This document shows positions 1-11,341 of a DNA stretch of 64,000 bases, one piece after another. The notes under the pieces are model-generated. The model worked only from the letters and a program-made list of their open reading frames with translations, was not told where the DNA came from and did not search any database. The position numbers and the translations under genes are program-made. Within the stretch, counting starts at the first letter, position 1. Every line of letters begins with the position of its first letter. The stretch is from Amaurobius ferox (lineage: Eukaryota; Arthropoda; Arachnida; Araneae; Amaurobiidae), in contig OX578134.1 of assembly GCA_951213105.1 (NCBI GenBank), positions 138,544,293-138,608,292 on the forward strand, read 5' to 3'.

Positions 1-2030
1 ATATATTCTCCAATTTAACATTTATCAAACATTAGAATAATGAATCGTGACTCCCCCTCCTGTCAAGGCGAACATATATTGGTTAAAACAAGTAAAGAAT
101 ATTCCGATTTCGTCTTCCGATATAGTAATTAGGAACAATAATGAAATCGTAAAGCTACAGTGATACTACTGCAGCATTCTATAACCTTTGATTAAACTGA
201 GGAATGCCTCATCTGTCTGATATTACGCCTTTCAATGGACTTCATTAAGGATCGATTTGTAAACCTAGAATACAGATTCAAGCATTCTTTTGTGAGAGTT
301 AAAAGTTTTAAGAGAAAATAATTGTAATTTTCTAAGCGCTCACTTTCTATTTATTATGTCTTTCGTGACAACTTGGATTAAAGTAAGAATTATGCTTCGT
401 GGCAAAGAAAAATCAGGATAAATCTGAAATCTTTTCAAATCAGATATATATATATATATATTTATAAAAAAATATATATAAATCTTGTTACTTCCAGAAT
501 TCGCATTTTAAATTATATTTATTTTGGCTCTTAAATACCTCGATGCATATGTAGACATTTTTAGAACATGCTATACTTCATGAAGAAAGTAATCATAATC
601 TAAGTAATATGACAACATATAGTGTTAAGTGAGAAATTGGTATTCTAGTCTAAAGGACAGGTTGCAAAATTCGTATATAAAGCAAACAGTAACCAAAGCT
701 CAAGCTTAACAAAGGCTCTAAATTAACAAAAGCTCAGACAAATAGGAGCCGAAATACGAAATAATTTGATCATATTAGGAAAGTACACCAAATTTCTGAT
801 TTGCGGGGAAAGAGCAGTCGCATACGAGTTTTATACCCGAAATTCGGATTAAGGCGATCAGCGCTAACAACGCAAAAGATAGTGCAAGAAACTCAGCCAA
901 TCAGAGAATCTTGCACAAGCAACTTATAGCCAATGAGATAAGAGGTGCAGTGAAACCCCGCCTCTCCAAATGTTTTTCTTAAGAAAATTCCGATTATCGG
1001 AGATATTTCATGTTTAACGCTTGATATGAAAGGTCGAGCGATGTGTCGCCACAACAAAGTACAAAAATGTTTTAAAATGTTTTCTGATGCGAAGAAAATA
1101 TTTTTCATCGGTGGATAGAATAGCATTGATTTGATCCAAGAGTCCATGAATTATTCGAGATGATCACAGTCCATGACGTTAATGCGATTTTTTTCGAATA
1201 ATGGTTTATAATTTCCTTCGGAGAACTGTAATGAGCAGTAAAAATTCTAATGATGAGGTATTGCAATTGGGACATTAATTTATGATAAGAAAAATTAAGC
1301 GGAGTATCTCTTTTAAATTTAAGATACTATGTCATCACATATTTATTATGATGTTTCTAAATTTATGTAAATAAGTTAAAATAAATTGTCCACACGAATG
1401 TAATGTCTAGTTGTGCACATGGACCTTTAAATATTTTATTTCAGGTTTTGCGAGTTATTTCTTATATTTCAAAATAAGAATGCTTTTTGCAAAACTCCAT
1501 ATCTTTCGGAAATCTAATATTTTCTCTTATATTGAATAGGAAAAATTGGTAAAATACCTTCTAGCTACTTGAGTGTCTTGAATGCAGCTAACGCAAATAT
1601 CATGTTTTGATATCCTGTAACTACAATCTTCCCTTTATATCGAAATAGTCCTCTTTCCGGCACTACACACCGTACTTTTTTATGTTTTGAGTTCAAGATC
1701 TGCTTTTAGAAGCAATAGGGAACATTGAAAATATTTCCATGAAATAGTCACATGCATTTAAATGCATGGGAGGAGGAGATATTTATTGGGATCTTGGATC
1801 AAATAAAGCTGGATGAAAAGAGTTTTCAATTTTAAAAATAGTTAAAATTTAATATTTTATTTTGTTTTTGGCTTCGAACTTCAGAAGATTTGGTTAAGAG
1901 TTATCATTGATAAATATATATCAGCAAAAGGAGTAGAGCGCTGGGCAGTAAGTATAGTTTTCGTCCGATGACGTTCAGCAAAATATTTATCTTCACCATA
2001 TATCCAAGTTTTAAAATATGCGATGAAGTT
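1..2030. other. AT-rich sequence, no gene seen
   Basis: I see no coding region, RNA gene or recognisable element here. A short (TA)n run lies near 445-465. The few open frames are short, AT-rich and without motifs. Confidence 0.6.
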
Positions 2031-2037
2031 TTCGAGG

Positions 2038-2112
2038 AGGGGGTGGCACAGCCTAATGGTTAGCGTGCGGGGATTGCACTCGGACGACCCGAGTTTAATT
2101 ACTGTCCCTGCC
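2038..2112 (+). repeat. tRNA-like SINE head fragment
   Basis: The segment reads as the tRNA-derived head of the SINE family seen at 37.9-38.5 kb. It has an A-box-like CCTAATGGTTAGCGTG, the linker TTGCACTCGG shared with those copies, and a decayed B-box-like GAGTTTAATTACTG. The SINE body does not follow, so this is a 5' fragment or an independent tRNA-like relic. It has lost too many paired positions to be a working tRNA. Confidence 0.55.
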
Positions 2113-3500
2113 AACTCTTTTTAAACATTAATTTACACCATATATTCAAATAAAAATATTAGCTATGTTTCATGGGAGTTATCATCGAGCAAAGCATGCA
2201 GATAGGCAGGTAGACAGACAACAGCAAATTGCGCTCAACTCAAAAATCAGCAGATTTGTCACTTCGCTCCCTCGCTTCAATGATCTCATGCATCACAAAA
2301 TTGCATAACAAATAAGGAAGACACAAAATGGCAGAAATTTTTGGTTTAATGTTTTCAGATGACATTACAAACTAGGAAAAATTGAAACCGAAATGACATG
2401 GCATTTTTTCCCCCGAGTATTTATTCAGATCGTATCTCCTAAATCGAATTTGCTTCATAATTGTTTCATTACCATAAATGAGTGTGGCCAACTTCTTTTT
2501 TCTAGTAAATTATCGGTTAAATAAAGTGATAAATTGTCTCCAAGTCCTTATTTGACATATGAATATTTAACGAAATTTGAAATGACTTAGTTAGGATACT
2601 TATAGTTTTTAATCGAATGATAAATATGCTCTGAAATATTAATCTTCAGTGAATTAACTTCTTTTGTTCCATTCCAATTTGAAAAAAAAAATGCCTCGTA
2701 ATGCACACATTTTAGTGAAGATGTCAGGATTATTTAGAAATTAGTTATGTAGGAAATGAGATTAGAAAAGAGACAGTTATTTAAAGATAAGAACAAAGAA
2801 AATATAAATTAGTAAAATGAAAACTCATTGTAAGTTAAGTGTAATTATGAAGTTTATTTGAAATTTTTCAATGTAGTTTTAATGATACTACAATAAATGG
2901 AACAGATAAAAGTTATAGATTGTGATTAAAAGTATAAAATAGAATTTAATGTCTGAAGCAACCCAAACTTCAATTTCTCCCCAGACTTTAATTTTTATTC
3001 TCTTTATTTGTTCTTTGAGTTTTATTGCACAAAATAAAACGTGAAATGAATACTTACAGTTACGCCACATTTGTAGGTTTGAAGGGATTTATTCTTTATT
3101 TGGAGAATGTATATATTTTCAAATGGCGCTAACTCGCCAAAACTGGCAAGAATTCTTTGAAAAAGCTTCGTCTAGACTTACTGGGAGAGGTTTCCATTTA
3201 TTCTGATATATCACGAATTACTTATATAACAAGCATTTTTTTATTTAGTTAAGTATACTTTAATGGTATTTTTAATTTTTTATGCTCATTTCGGAAAATG
3301 GGTTAGTTCTGCTTTTCTAGATTTGTGACGAAATCTAATCTGCACATTGGTAAAAATAAAACATGAGCAAGAAATTTATGAAGGAGACGTTATATTGTGT
3401 AGACACTTCATTTTTGAAGGAACGATTTAAGCATTTTTATTTTACTTTGTATTCTCTTTTCGTAAAGTCATTCAAATTTTTGAAACAAACCGAATTGATA
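2113..3500. other. unassigned AT-rich sequence
   Basis: Nothing recognisable. Small open frames (for example 3363-3590 +) lack motifs and have composition typical of AT-rich noncoding DNA. Confidence 0.5.
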
Positions 3501-3504
3501 TCTC

Positions 3505-4020
3505 TAGACCTGGAAGTTGAAATCCTTAATGAACTCACTACTCCTCTGGAAGTGAATCCCTATCAGTCATCATCTAAGCTATATTTATAGCTAATTTTGA
3601 TACATAGATGCTTTAAAAAATTTTATTGAACCGGAATTGAAGTGAAACGAAAGCAGCTGTTTTTAGTGAACCTCTACCTCCTTTGAAATTTAATGCTGAA
3701 TTCATATGAATAATCATCAAAGCATTGCATAGAGCCAATCTTTAGAAATTTATGTGTCAAGAAAATTTTTGAACCGAAAGTGGAAATCTTTTGTGAACCT
3801 TTCTACTTTTTTATATCATTCATACTAAGCTCTATAGACAATCTTGAGAAATAGCTATTTTAAGAATTTTTTTTTACCAGAAGTGCAAGTCGCTTAACCA
3901 CTCTATCTATTCCACTTAAACCACTCTATCTATTCCAGACTGATAAATTCATATCAGTTATATCAATAGCTAATTTTTAGATAGAGATAGTAAGTAAAAG
4001 TTTCAAATTTCATTATCTAA
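3505..4020. repeat. degenerate tandem repeat, ~105-145 bp units
   Basis: Related segments start near 3509, 3635, 3777 and 3881. Each begins with a variant of TGRAATC or TGAAGT, then GAACCTCTACC-like sequence, an ATATCA/ATGATCA-like stretch and a segment ending in ACCGGAA or ACCAGAA. The last unit holds a direct duplication of about 22 bp (AACCACTCTATCTATTCC, near 3896-3940). The units are strongly diverged, so the period is approximate. Confidence 0.45.
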
Positions 4021-4204
4021 TGGCTATCTATGTTAAATTATGAGAAACAAATGTTTCAAAGAAAACTTTGGAGTAAAAACAATTCAAAATTTTGCCACCA
4101 ATAATGATTTTTATTTTAAATCCATCAATCAGTACAAGAAGAAGATTAAAAAACAAATTAAAAACATATTTTAATATACCCACTTTTAATACAAACCAGA
4201 AAAG

Positions 4205-4470
4205 TAGAAGAATTTTTTTTACTTGAAATTTCTAACAATTTAGTCTGCAGATTAAAAGTAGGCTGTTCAGAACAATTTCTAATCTATTAACTGTTGAAAT
4301 TTTTATTTAATCAGCAACCTTAAAAAGTTGTAGATTAAATAAAAATATTGATGAGCCAACTTGTAATCATCCACGTTTATTGTCTATCTACTTTCTGATT
4401 TCATATAAATTTCATCAATCAATACATTGGATAGAAATTGTTAAAATTTTCAAGTGAAACAAATTTATTT
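4205..4470. repeat. imperfect inverted repeat
   Basis: TTGAAATTTCTAACAATT near 4222 pairs with AAATTGTTAAAATTTTCAAG near 4435. The centre, TTTATTTAATCAGCAAC, pairs with GTTGTAGATTAAATAAA. Arms of about 110-130 bp thus fold around position ~4326. The middles of the arms pair poorly, so this is an old fold-back or chance-enriched AT sequence. Confidence 0.4.
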
Positions 4471-5569
4471 TTTACTATTTAGGATATTATAAAATGTGCG
4501 TGTGTTAAAAAATGCTTTATTCATTTTTTTTATTTTTATTTTCAACTTTTCAGTTTTTAGAACTTTATTTAAATACTTCAATTTTAAATTTTATTTTAAA
4601 CAATGTTGTAATTTAAATCATAAAACCATTTATTTTATGATTTGGTTTTTAACTGTTTCACTTCTTTTAATCACATTTTGAGTCATTTTTGTTGACTTAG
4701 CGTCATTTGTCCTTTTTGTGAAGTTGGCGACATTTTCATGACTCTGGCGATATTTTGAAATATTTGTCCCAAAATTCTCGTGAAATTAAATTTTACCAAA
4801 CTTTCAAACAAACAAAAATCCATCACAAGAAGTTAACAGAAAGGGAGTAAAAAGCACATCCAGGAAAAAATAAATCAATATATAAAAAAATGTTACTTGA
4901 AGAAGTGATTGGATTATACAAACTTGACATGCCTTAAATATTACGATTTTTTAAAGTATACCAAATATGCCAAAGTGGCCAGTAAAACGCAAAAGAAATT
5001 TCAAAAGATGTCACGTAAATGCGATGAAATATTTATCATCAACATCTATTTGCGTTGATATGTCGGAATGAATTATTCAAAGCCATCTGCTTGAGCATGG
5101 GTAGTTCATTTCTCCTGCATGTCAGACGCTGCATTTGATGGGGTATGTGCATGTATTTCATGAAAATTAGGGCGTTAACACATTAAGATTTCCAATTTCT
5201 TTCCCAATTATAATTATGGTGATAAGTAGGTTAACTGTAGAGCGTTGATTCTCGGACTGTCCTCGAATTTTGAAGACTTTGATTGACATTTTGATTTTTA
5301 TAGCACGCCGACTTTGCTCTAAAATTGACGATCATATGGACATTGCCAACTTGGTCTTGTGATAGCAAAACATATCTTGAGAAACAGGCTGAGAAAAAAT
5401 ATTTTAATGTTCTTTTAAATAGACCGATACTATTGAAATATTTTTGTTCGTATTCTCATATCTGATTTACTAATCTAGATAGACCTTTAAACAATGCAAT
5501 AGAATTAACCTATTAAAAGAATCAGTATTGTAATGGTAATTGTAATGGTAGAATCAGTATTGTAATGGT
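4471..5569. other. unassigned, with a short relic of the hairpin-family interior
   Basis: Around 4680-4760 the sequence carries GTTGGCGACATTTTCATG and similar GGCGAYATTTT motifs like those inside the hairpin-family copies, so a short fragment may be present. No gene is seen. Confidence 0.35.
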
Positions 5570-6514
5570 AAAAATTTGATGTGGACAACACATGACTTTC
5601 CTTATATAATGCAATGAATTTACTACTTTTACAATAAAAAAATAGGTTTTTCTTATAGTAGATATTTATATGCCTTCCAAGATATTGAATTTTCGTCAAT
5701 TTGTCGTCATTTTCATTGATTTAGTGTCATTTTTATCCATTTGGCGAGATTTTCGTTAATTTGGCAACATTTAAAAAAGTCGCCAAGTTGGCGACATTTC
5801 ACCACATTCGGCGCCAAAATCTCGCCAAGCGTTATGGACGGAGAAATAAGTTATTCTTACAGCAGATAAATAACTATTGGCGTTCAGATACAAAATCATT
5901 ACTCGAAGTATCTTTTCTCATGAATGGAACGAGTTAGATCCACGAGAATGAAGTCACCCAATTTATCGCATGATATTACATATGAAAAGTAAACATGTTT
6001 GTCAACGGTTATTATTTTTTTTTAATTTATGGGATTTTTTTGATAAATTTATTTGAAAAAATGTACAATATCTCGAGAACGGTTCATGCTAGCTTTCTAA
6101 AGTTTATCTCAATCGTTTTCTAAGGAGAAATTACATTAGAAATGTCTATTTGCTTAACTTTATTAAAGGTTTTAATTTTTTGATGATTTTTTCAAAATTT
6201 CACTCGAAAATTTAGGGGGGTTCTGAACATTCGATTATGTTTAAAAGCAATAGGCTTCCAGTATTTGTAGATTGTGATTTTTGTACCGAATTTCATTCGA
6301 ATCGCTCTATTTATTCGTAAGATATCGCCTCCACAGACTCACTGACACACACACATACTTTCACACACACACACACACACATACACACATTACCTCAAAA
6401 ATGTTTGATTCGTGGTCAGGGATGTTTGAAACGTGCTCTCCCGTCGAAAACTCGAATTCGAAATTTCGACCCCGTCACAATACTTCTCTTATACATTATG
6501 TATATAAGGAAAGT
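5570..6514 (-). mobile_element. hairpin-ended repeat, copy A (full length)
   Basis: Read on the minus strand this copy matches those at 20.4 and 57.7 kb from end to end. It starts with an AT-rich hairpin built on CTTTCC..GGAAAG (6481-6514) and then has the 26-bp near-palindrome starting TCGAAAA (6444-6469). Next come a GT tract, an ACGAACGAATGGACCGATTC-like block and a GAACCGTTCTCGAGATAT-like block. A run of GGCGA/GCCAA motifs follows, and it ends at GTCATGTGTTGTCCACATC. No protein is encoded. The family matches no named class that I know. Confidence 0.7.
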
Positions 6515-8250
6515 AAAAAGGCATATCTTGAGATACGTCCTTATGCCATCCCAAGGCCGAATTGAACATGAGTAATTTCTCAAGATATTGTCCCGTGATA
6601 TAAAACTTCTGTATTCCAATTACTTGCATTAAATTAACTTAACATGTAAAATTTGTTGCAAATCGGATAGAATTAGGATACGCATGTAGAGTAGGGGGGG
6701 GGGGTATAAGAAAATATATTTTTCTAAAGTTATTTGCGGCTAATGATAAAATGTTTCTTATAGAGTGTAAAAAAGCTGGTTTATGTGAGTTAAACGTTTG
6801 CGTCACTTCCCGGAGTGCAATTGGCAAAATTTGTTTTACTTCACAGTTTGATGTTACGTTCATTATATCGATATAAATTTGGAAGTTCTTCTGTTCTTAT
6901 TTCGTTTTAGTCTTGTTTTTATCAAAGCAATTATCAGGGTCCACTATGAGTAGGACACTGCAGACCGGATCTAACTGCGTTCTGTCCATCAACCTATTAT
7001 ATGAACAGTATGTGCTTATTGTGCTTATTTTTTTGGCTGCTAATTTTATGAATTTCATATTTTGATATATTACTCTTTGAATTTAAATTTAAGAGGATAT
7101 ACATGTCCTTATTTGTCAAATTCGAAAGTTAATTTTGACGCCTCAATGACTATATTGATGGTGCAGTTTTTTTTTATAGGAAATATTTTATTTTACATTG
7201 GTATGTGAAAATAATAATAGTGGATTATATATATATATGTTTTTAACTGACAGAAACTCTTCATAAGGCTACATACGCCACGATACATGTCCGCTGAAAT
7301 AGAACCAATATAGTCGAAAATATGAAAATAGTGTGCCCGAGGTAATCGCTCTTTTTACCCCGATATACGCTTAGTGACAGCCCGCTAAACAACTAGGCCA
7401 CTGCTAACCATACGCACTAAAATAACCAGTAAACATAAAATAAAGGAAGACACCTCGCATCTGGAATCTTTGTATTTGGCTGGAAATGCGGCGAAAAATC
7501 GACAACTTAGGTAAAAAATTATTGAAATATCGACAACGTGGCGTCTTTTTTAGAGAGTTTAACATCAAAATTAGTGACGGAAAAATGGATAGATGTTGTG
7601 ATATTATAACTTTTGGATGAGCATAACTTTTTCGACATACATAAGTTGTGTTCTATTCTCTTTCATTACATATATCCTTTGAATTAGATGCATTCTTTTC
7701 ATAGCACAAAATAGAATAGCAAATAACCAATTCTTTGGAATTAAAGCTCATTTGCATTTTAAAAGTCCTTTAATTTTTCGCAACTTGGCGTATTGTAAAG
7801 TTTTGGCAACTCAGAAATAAAAATTGTGCATTTCTTTAAAATGGTTTTTATAGCTCATCAGATGTGTGTTCATCTGCTTGTAAAAAATTCCATGTAAGGA
7901 ATAATTTCTCTATAAGCATTTTTATTATTATATTTCGTTCAAACTGCTGTCTAAATAATTTGAAACTGAAATAGTTTGTTAGTTTAAACAGCATAAACAG
8001 TTGATTAAAAGCATTGACCAGTGTCAGTGGCAAAAAGCGCCTTCCTTAAAGGTAGAAATTACTGAGCTCTCACATCAGCTAAGGCAATTGGACGTCTGAA
8101 AGATGATGTATTTTGCCTCTGAAACCAGTTTTTACTTTTAGTCAACTGTTTATTTCGTTAGTAATGGAGTACTTTAATCTTTTACTCTTATTCTATTTCA
8201 TATTTTCCCCTCAGGGGTTTACTTCTTTAGTGAATACGGGTGTTGCAATT
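6515..8250. other. unassigned AT-rich sequence
   Basis: It contains a G homopolymer (about 6692-6705) and a short (TA)n near 7227. I see no gene or named repeat. Confidence 0.5.
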
Positions 8251-8253
8251 ACG

Positions 8254-8412
8254 AGGTACCTTAGCAATGCTTTTCTTTCCTTTTTTCTTTTTCTCTCTTT
8301 CTTTTTCCTTCTTCTTTTTTCTTTCTCTCTCTTCTTTTTCCTTCTCCCTTTTTTGTCTATCCTCCTTTCCCTTTCTTTTTTATTTTGTTCTCCTTTTGTG
8401 TTTTGTGTTTCT
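8254..8412 (+). repeat. polypyrimidine tract
   Basis: Almost all bases for about 150 bp are C or T on the plus strand (CTTTT, CTCTC and TTTCC variants). It lies directly upstream of the LINE's GC-richer leader. Long open frames through it are low-complexity Phe/Leu/Ser strings, not proteins. Confidence 0.8.
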
Positions 8413-8960
8413 AGTTCCTCTCAGCTGCTGGTGTCATCAATGCCGAGCCCTTAGTAAACATCACATCTGCTCTATGGATCCTAGTACCACTCTTCGTCCT
8501 CTGTCGTAAGGTACACCGTTTTGGCTCGGGAATGGGTTCATGTGGGTGCGATGCTAAAGGGGTAGAGCTGCATGCATCAGTAGTTTTGCTTTTAAGAAAC
8601 GTTTGCAGTAAACGGTTCCAGAGGTGAGTCCCTTGGTTGCGTTGGTTGGATGGTGGAGAGTGTTTCATATCGAGAAATCCCCCATGGATCTTCCCTGGTC
8701 CATGGGCCCTGTGCACCAGGTGCACGTTATGGCCCGCTCTCCCTCATCTGGCTTTGTGAATGACTCCGACGGTTACACTTGGCACGTTAGAAAAGTATGG
8801 GGGAGACGGAGCCTGGCGGGGACTCTGATCGATCTGGAAGTAAACCATGGTTTTTTTATAAGTGGTTACAAGCACGGAGAATTTGAGATTGCTTTCTGTC
8901 TCGGGTTCTTCATGCTCTTTTTCATATGAGAACAATGCTGTTCTGCCAAATACATCACAT
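8413..8960 (+). other. presumed leader of the LINE
   Basis: This stretch is clearly more GC-rich than its surroundings. Frame-3 codons are open from 8862 to the ATG at 8961 after a TAA at 8859, and other frames are open between about 8624 and 8929. It is therefore either 5'UTR or the eroded amino-terminal part of ORF1. It contains CCATGGATC and CCATGGGCCC-like palindromic restriction-type motifs but no promoter I can name. Confidence 0.45.
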
Positions 8961-10067
8961 ATGGATTGGGCTGAGAGGGTTGAGATCTTTGAATCCTCAA
9001 AGCCAAAAGATGTGACTCCCAGAGGTATGAGACAAAGTTGTGTAACATCATGTAACGCCTCAAAAACTAGATATTTCATTGTAAAGATGTCTGAAGGAAC
9101 TTTTGCAAATGTTTCACCATTTTTGATTCAAAAAAGTATAGCTGCCTATGTAGATGATGCAAAAAATGTTAGAAAACTAAGATCCGGCGACATTTTGGTC
9201 CAAGTTACCACAAATGCTCAAGCAACAAATATAATGAAAATGACCCATATTGGAAGTTTCAAGATCACAGTAAACATACATATGTCACTTAACTATTCTA
9301 GAGGTGCAATTTCCGAATCAGATCTCATTTATCACAGTGAGGAAGAAATTTTGAACAATTTCATTGTCCAAAACGTGTGCGCTGTAAGACGTATCAACAT
9401 TCGAAGAGCGGGGAAAGTCTTACCAACCAAACACCTCATACTTACCTTTAACTCTCCAGATTTACCCAAAACCATTAAAGCAGCCTATCTGATGTGCAAA
9501 GTCCGTCTTTTCGTTCCAAATTCATCAAGATGCTTTAAGTGCCAAAGATATCGACATTCTAAAAATTCATGCAGAGGGAAATATGAAACATGTGTCCGGT
9601 GTGCTGAGTCTGGACATGAATCTGAAAATTGTACAAAAAAATTTCAATGTGTTAATTGTGATGGTGAACACCCATCATATGCTCGATCATGCCCTAAATG
9701 GAAGATCGAAAAAGAAATACAAACTGTTAAAATCAATAATAATATTTCTTTCCCTGAAGCACGTAAAATAGTAACAGCACGTACACCTAAATGTGTATCC
9801 TATGCCACTGTTGCCACGAAATCCTCAACTTCTGTTGCTACGCAATGTGAGAAAAGATCAATTGCTACACAAACCGAACCTATCTCTGTGCCCGAAGATA
9901 GTCCAAATTATACTAACCCATCAAGTACTCAATTTAAACCTAAATCTGCCATACACTTAGCAACTTTCAGACCAGAGTTTTCACAGTCAAATAAACCAAG
10001 TATCAGTGGGGATAATGAAACATATACTACAGTGAACAAAAAAAATCCAACCAAAAATCAAAATTAA
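8961..10067 (+). CDS. ORF1 nucleic-acid-binding (gag-like) protein of a jockey-like LINE
   Basis: The protein (368 residues from the ATG at 8961) would coat the LINE RNA and help form the retrotransposition particle. Residues ~35-190 form the conserved domain seen in arthropod jockey ORF1 proteins (recognisable strings SPFLIQKSI, KLRSGDILVQV and LNYSRGAI). Three zinc knuckles follow: CX2CX4HX4C at 191-204, CX2CX4HX4C at 211-224, and CX2CX3HX6C at 230-244, all with Cys and His intact. The tail is polar and rich in Ser, Thr and Lys. The frame stays open upstream to a TAA at 8859, so a longer or non-ATG start cannot be excluded. The stop at 10065 follows an 8-A run and is probably a frameshift artefact. 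Family assignment is confident; function is inferred. Confidence 0.85.
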   Translation: MDWAERVEIFESSKPKDVTPRGMRQSCVTSCNASKTRYFIVKMSEGTFANVSPFLIQKSIAAYVDDAKNVRKLRSGDILVQVTTNAQATNIMKMTHIGSFKITVNIHMSLNYSRGAISESDLIYHSEEEILNNFIVQNVCAVRRINIRRAGKVLPTKHLILTFNSPDLPKTIKAAYLMCKVRLFVPNSSRCFKCQRYRHSKNSCRGKYETCVRCAESGHESENCTKKFQCVNCDGEHPSYARSCPKWKIEKEIQTVKINNNISFPEARKIVTARTPKCVSYATVATKSSTSVATQCEKRSIATQTEPISVPEDSPNYTNPSSTQFKPKSAIHLATFRPEFSQSNKPSISGDNETYTTVNKKNPTKNQN

Positions 10068-10261
10068 AAAATGAGAAAGACGAATTTGCACATATAAAAT
10101 CCTTAGAAAGAATAGATGCAAAAAAGGATACCATTTTTGATGATGCAGTACAACTTTGTGTTTCGGATGACGAGACAATGTTGATGGATGTGTTGCCATC
10201 TTCATCCAATAGGTCCAGGGTGAACAGTTCTCGTTCACCAAAAAAGAAAAAAACCTACATA
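10040..10261 (+). pseudogene. frameshifted C-terminal tail of ORF1
   Basis: From the A-run at 10,038-10,045 the frame two positions off ORF1 is open without a stop through to the ORF2 ATG. It reads as an acidic, then Ser/Arg/Lys-rich tail (DDETMLMDV, RSPKKKKT), as expected at the end of this ORF1. In the original ORF1 frame a TAA at 10,260-10,262 overlaps the ORF2 ATG (TAATG). A second A-run at 10,247-10,253 could restore that frame. The intact ancestor probably ended ORF1 at that overlapping stop. Confidence 0.6.
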
Positions 10262-11002
10262 ATGGCTTCTTTGGTTTCTTGGAGCTGCCATGGTTTGCAG
10301 ACCAAGTTGTTTGAGGTTAAATCCTTAATTAATACTTACCATCCCATTTGTGTCTGTCTTCAAGAAACTTTTTTAAATTCTAACAATAGTATAAATTTTA
10401 AACATTTTACTTGCATTCGCAAAGATTTTGATCAAAACAGCAGGGTTTCTGTTGGAGTAGCCTTGCTAATTTCCCAAGACTATCCTACCCCCAATGTACA
10501 ACTTACTACTAACTTACAAGCTGTTGCTGTTCGTATCCATATTAAGACATTGATTACAGTATGCTGTATTTATATTCCACCAAATGTTAATATTGATCGC
10601 AAGGAACTTGATGATTTGATTGGCCAATTACCTCCTCCATTCGTAATATTGGGTGACTTTAACGGTCACAACCCTCTTTGGAGTAGTTCTGACATGAATT
10701 ACAGAGGACAACAAATCGAAAAGTGTATTAGTAATCACAGCCTGTGCCTATTAAATAGTAATGAACATACCTACTTTCATCAACCAAGCAAGACATTCCA
10801 CACTATCGATCTTGCTTTTTGTTCCCCATCAGTCATTCCGTACTGGTCTTTTTTAGTCGACAAAGATCTACACAATAGCGACCATCTTCCCATTGTTCTC
10901 TCTAACAGTCAAATCAGATCACCTGTGAAACCATTGCGATATATCTTTTCGAGAGCTGATTGGTCATGGAGAATGCTAAAATTTCTGTTGTTGATGAAGT
11001 GA
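10262..11002 (+). pseudogene. ORF2 endonuclease domain (RT part deleted)
   Basis: This is the target-nicking endonuclease of the LINE. From the ATG at 10,262 the catalytic motifs are all present: LQET (Glu35), GDFNGHNPLW (Asp132, Asn134), TIDLAF (Asp183) and SDHLPI (Asp207, His208). The domain is about 215 residues, the usual size. After RADWS near residue 236 the homology stops; the next recognisable sequence is the RT thumb in another frame, and the open frame ends 11 residues later. The nicking domain looks intact, but it is severed from any polymerase. The start is supported by the TAATG overlap with the ORF1 stop frame. Confidence 0.85.
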
Positions 11003-11336
11003 AATTTCTTGGAGTTTGGTTCGATAGAAAACTCACGTTTTTACCCCATGCTCAGAAACTGAGAAAGAAATGTGAGAGAGCCATTAACATTCTAAAAGTT
11101 CTGTCAAATACAAAATGGGGTGCAGATACAACTACAATGCTACGTATATATAGGGCTATTATTCGTTCCAAGATTGATTATGGATGCAATGTTTATGGGA
11201 GTGCACGAACATCTGTTCTCCAGAAACTCGACACAATACATAATAAAGCATTACGTATATGTTCAGGTGCCTTTAGAACATCTCCTGTTCAAAGCTTATA
11301 TGTGTACTGCAATGAGCCACCTCTAATTCAGGCGTG
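10975..11336 (+). pseudogene. reverse transcriptase thumb/connector remnant
   Basis: The fragment begins abruptly and reads EVKFLGVWFDRKLTF, then a helical stretch, then IRSKIDYGCNVYGSA and LDTIHNKALRICSGAFRTS. These are the conserved segments that follow the RT palm in jockey-type elements. No palm or YADD/FADD box is present anywhere between the endonuclease and this fragment. It is out of frame with the endonuclease and ends at a TGA (about 11,334) caused by a one-base shift at CAGGCGTGAAC. The following frame continues the same protein. Confidence 0.8.
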
Positions 11337-11341
11337 AACAG

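Noticed and set aside
6416..6619. Recurring peptide around GSKIRIRVFDGRARF in four places
   Set aside because: It is the translation of the conserved near-palindrome region of the hairpin family; frames and ends differ between copies.
8113..8509. Frames of 113 and 89 codons, hydrophobic
   Set aside because: They translate the polypyrimidine tract; low complexity, no domain.
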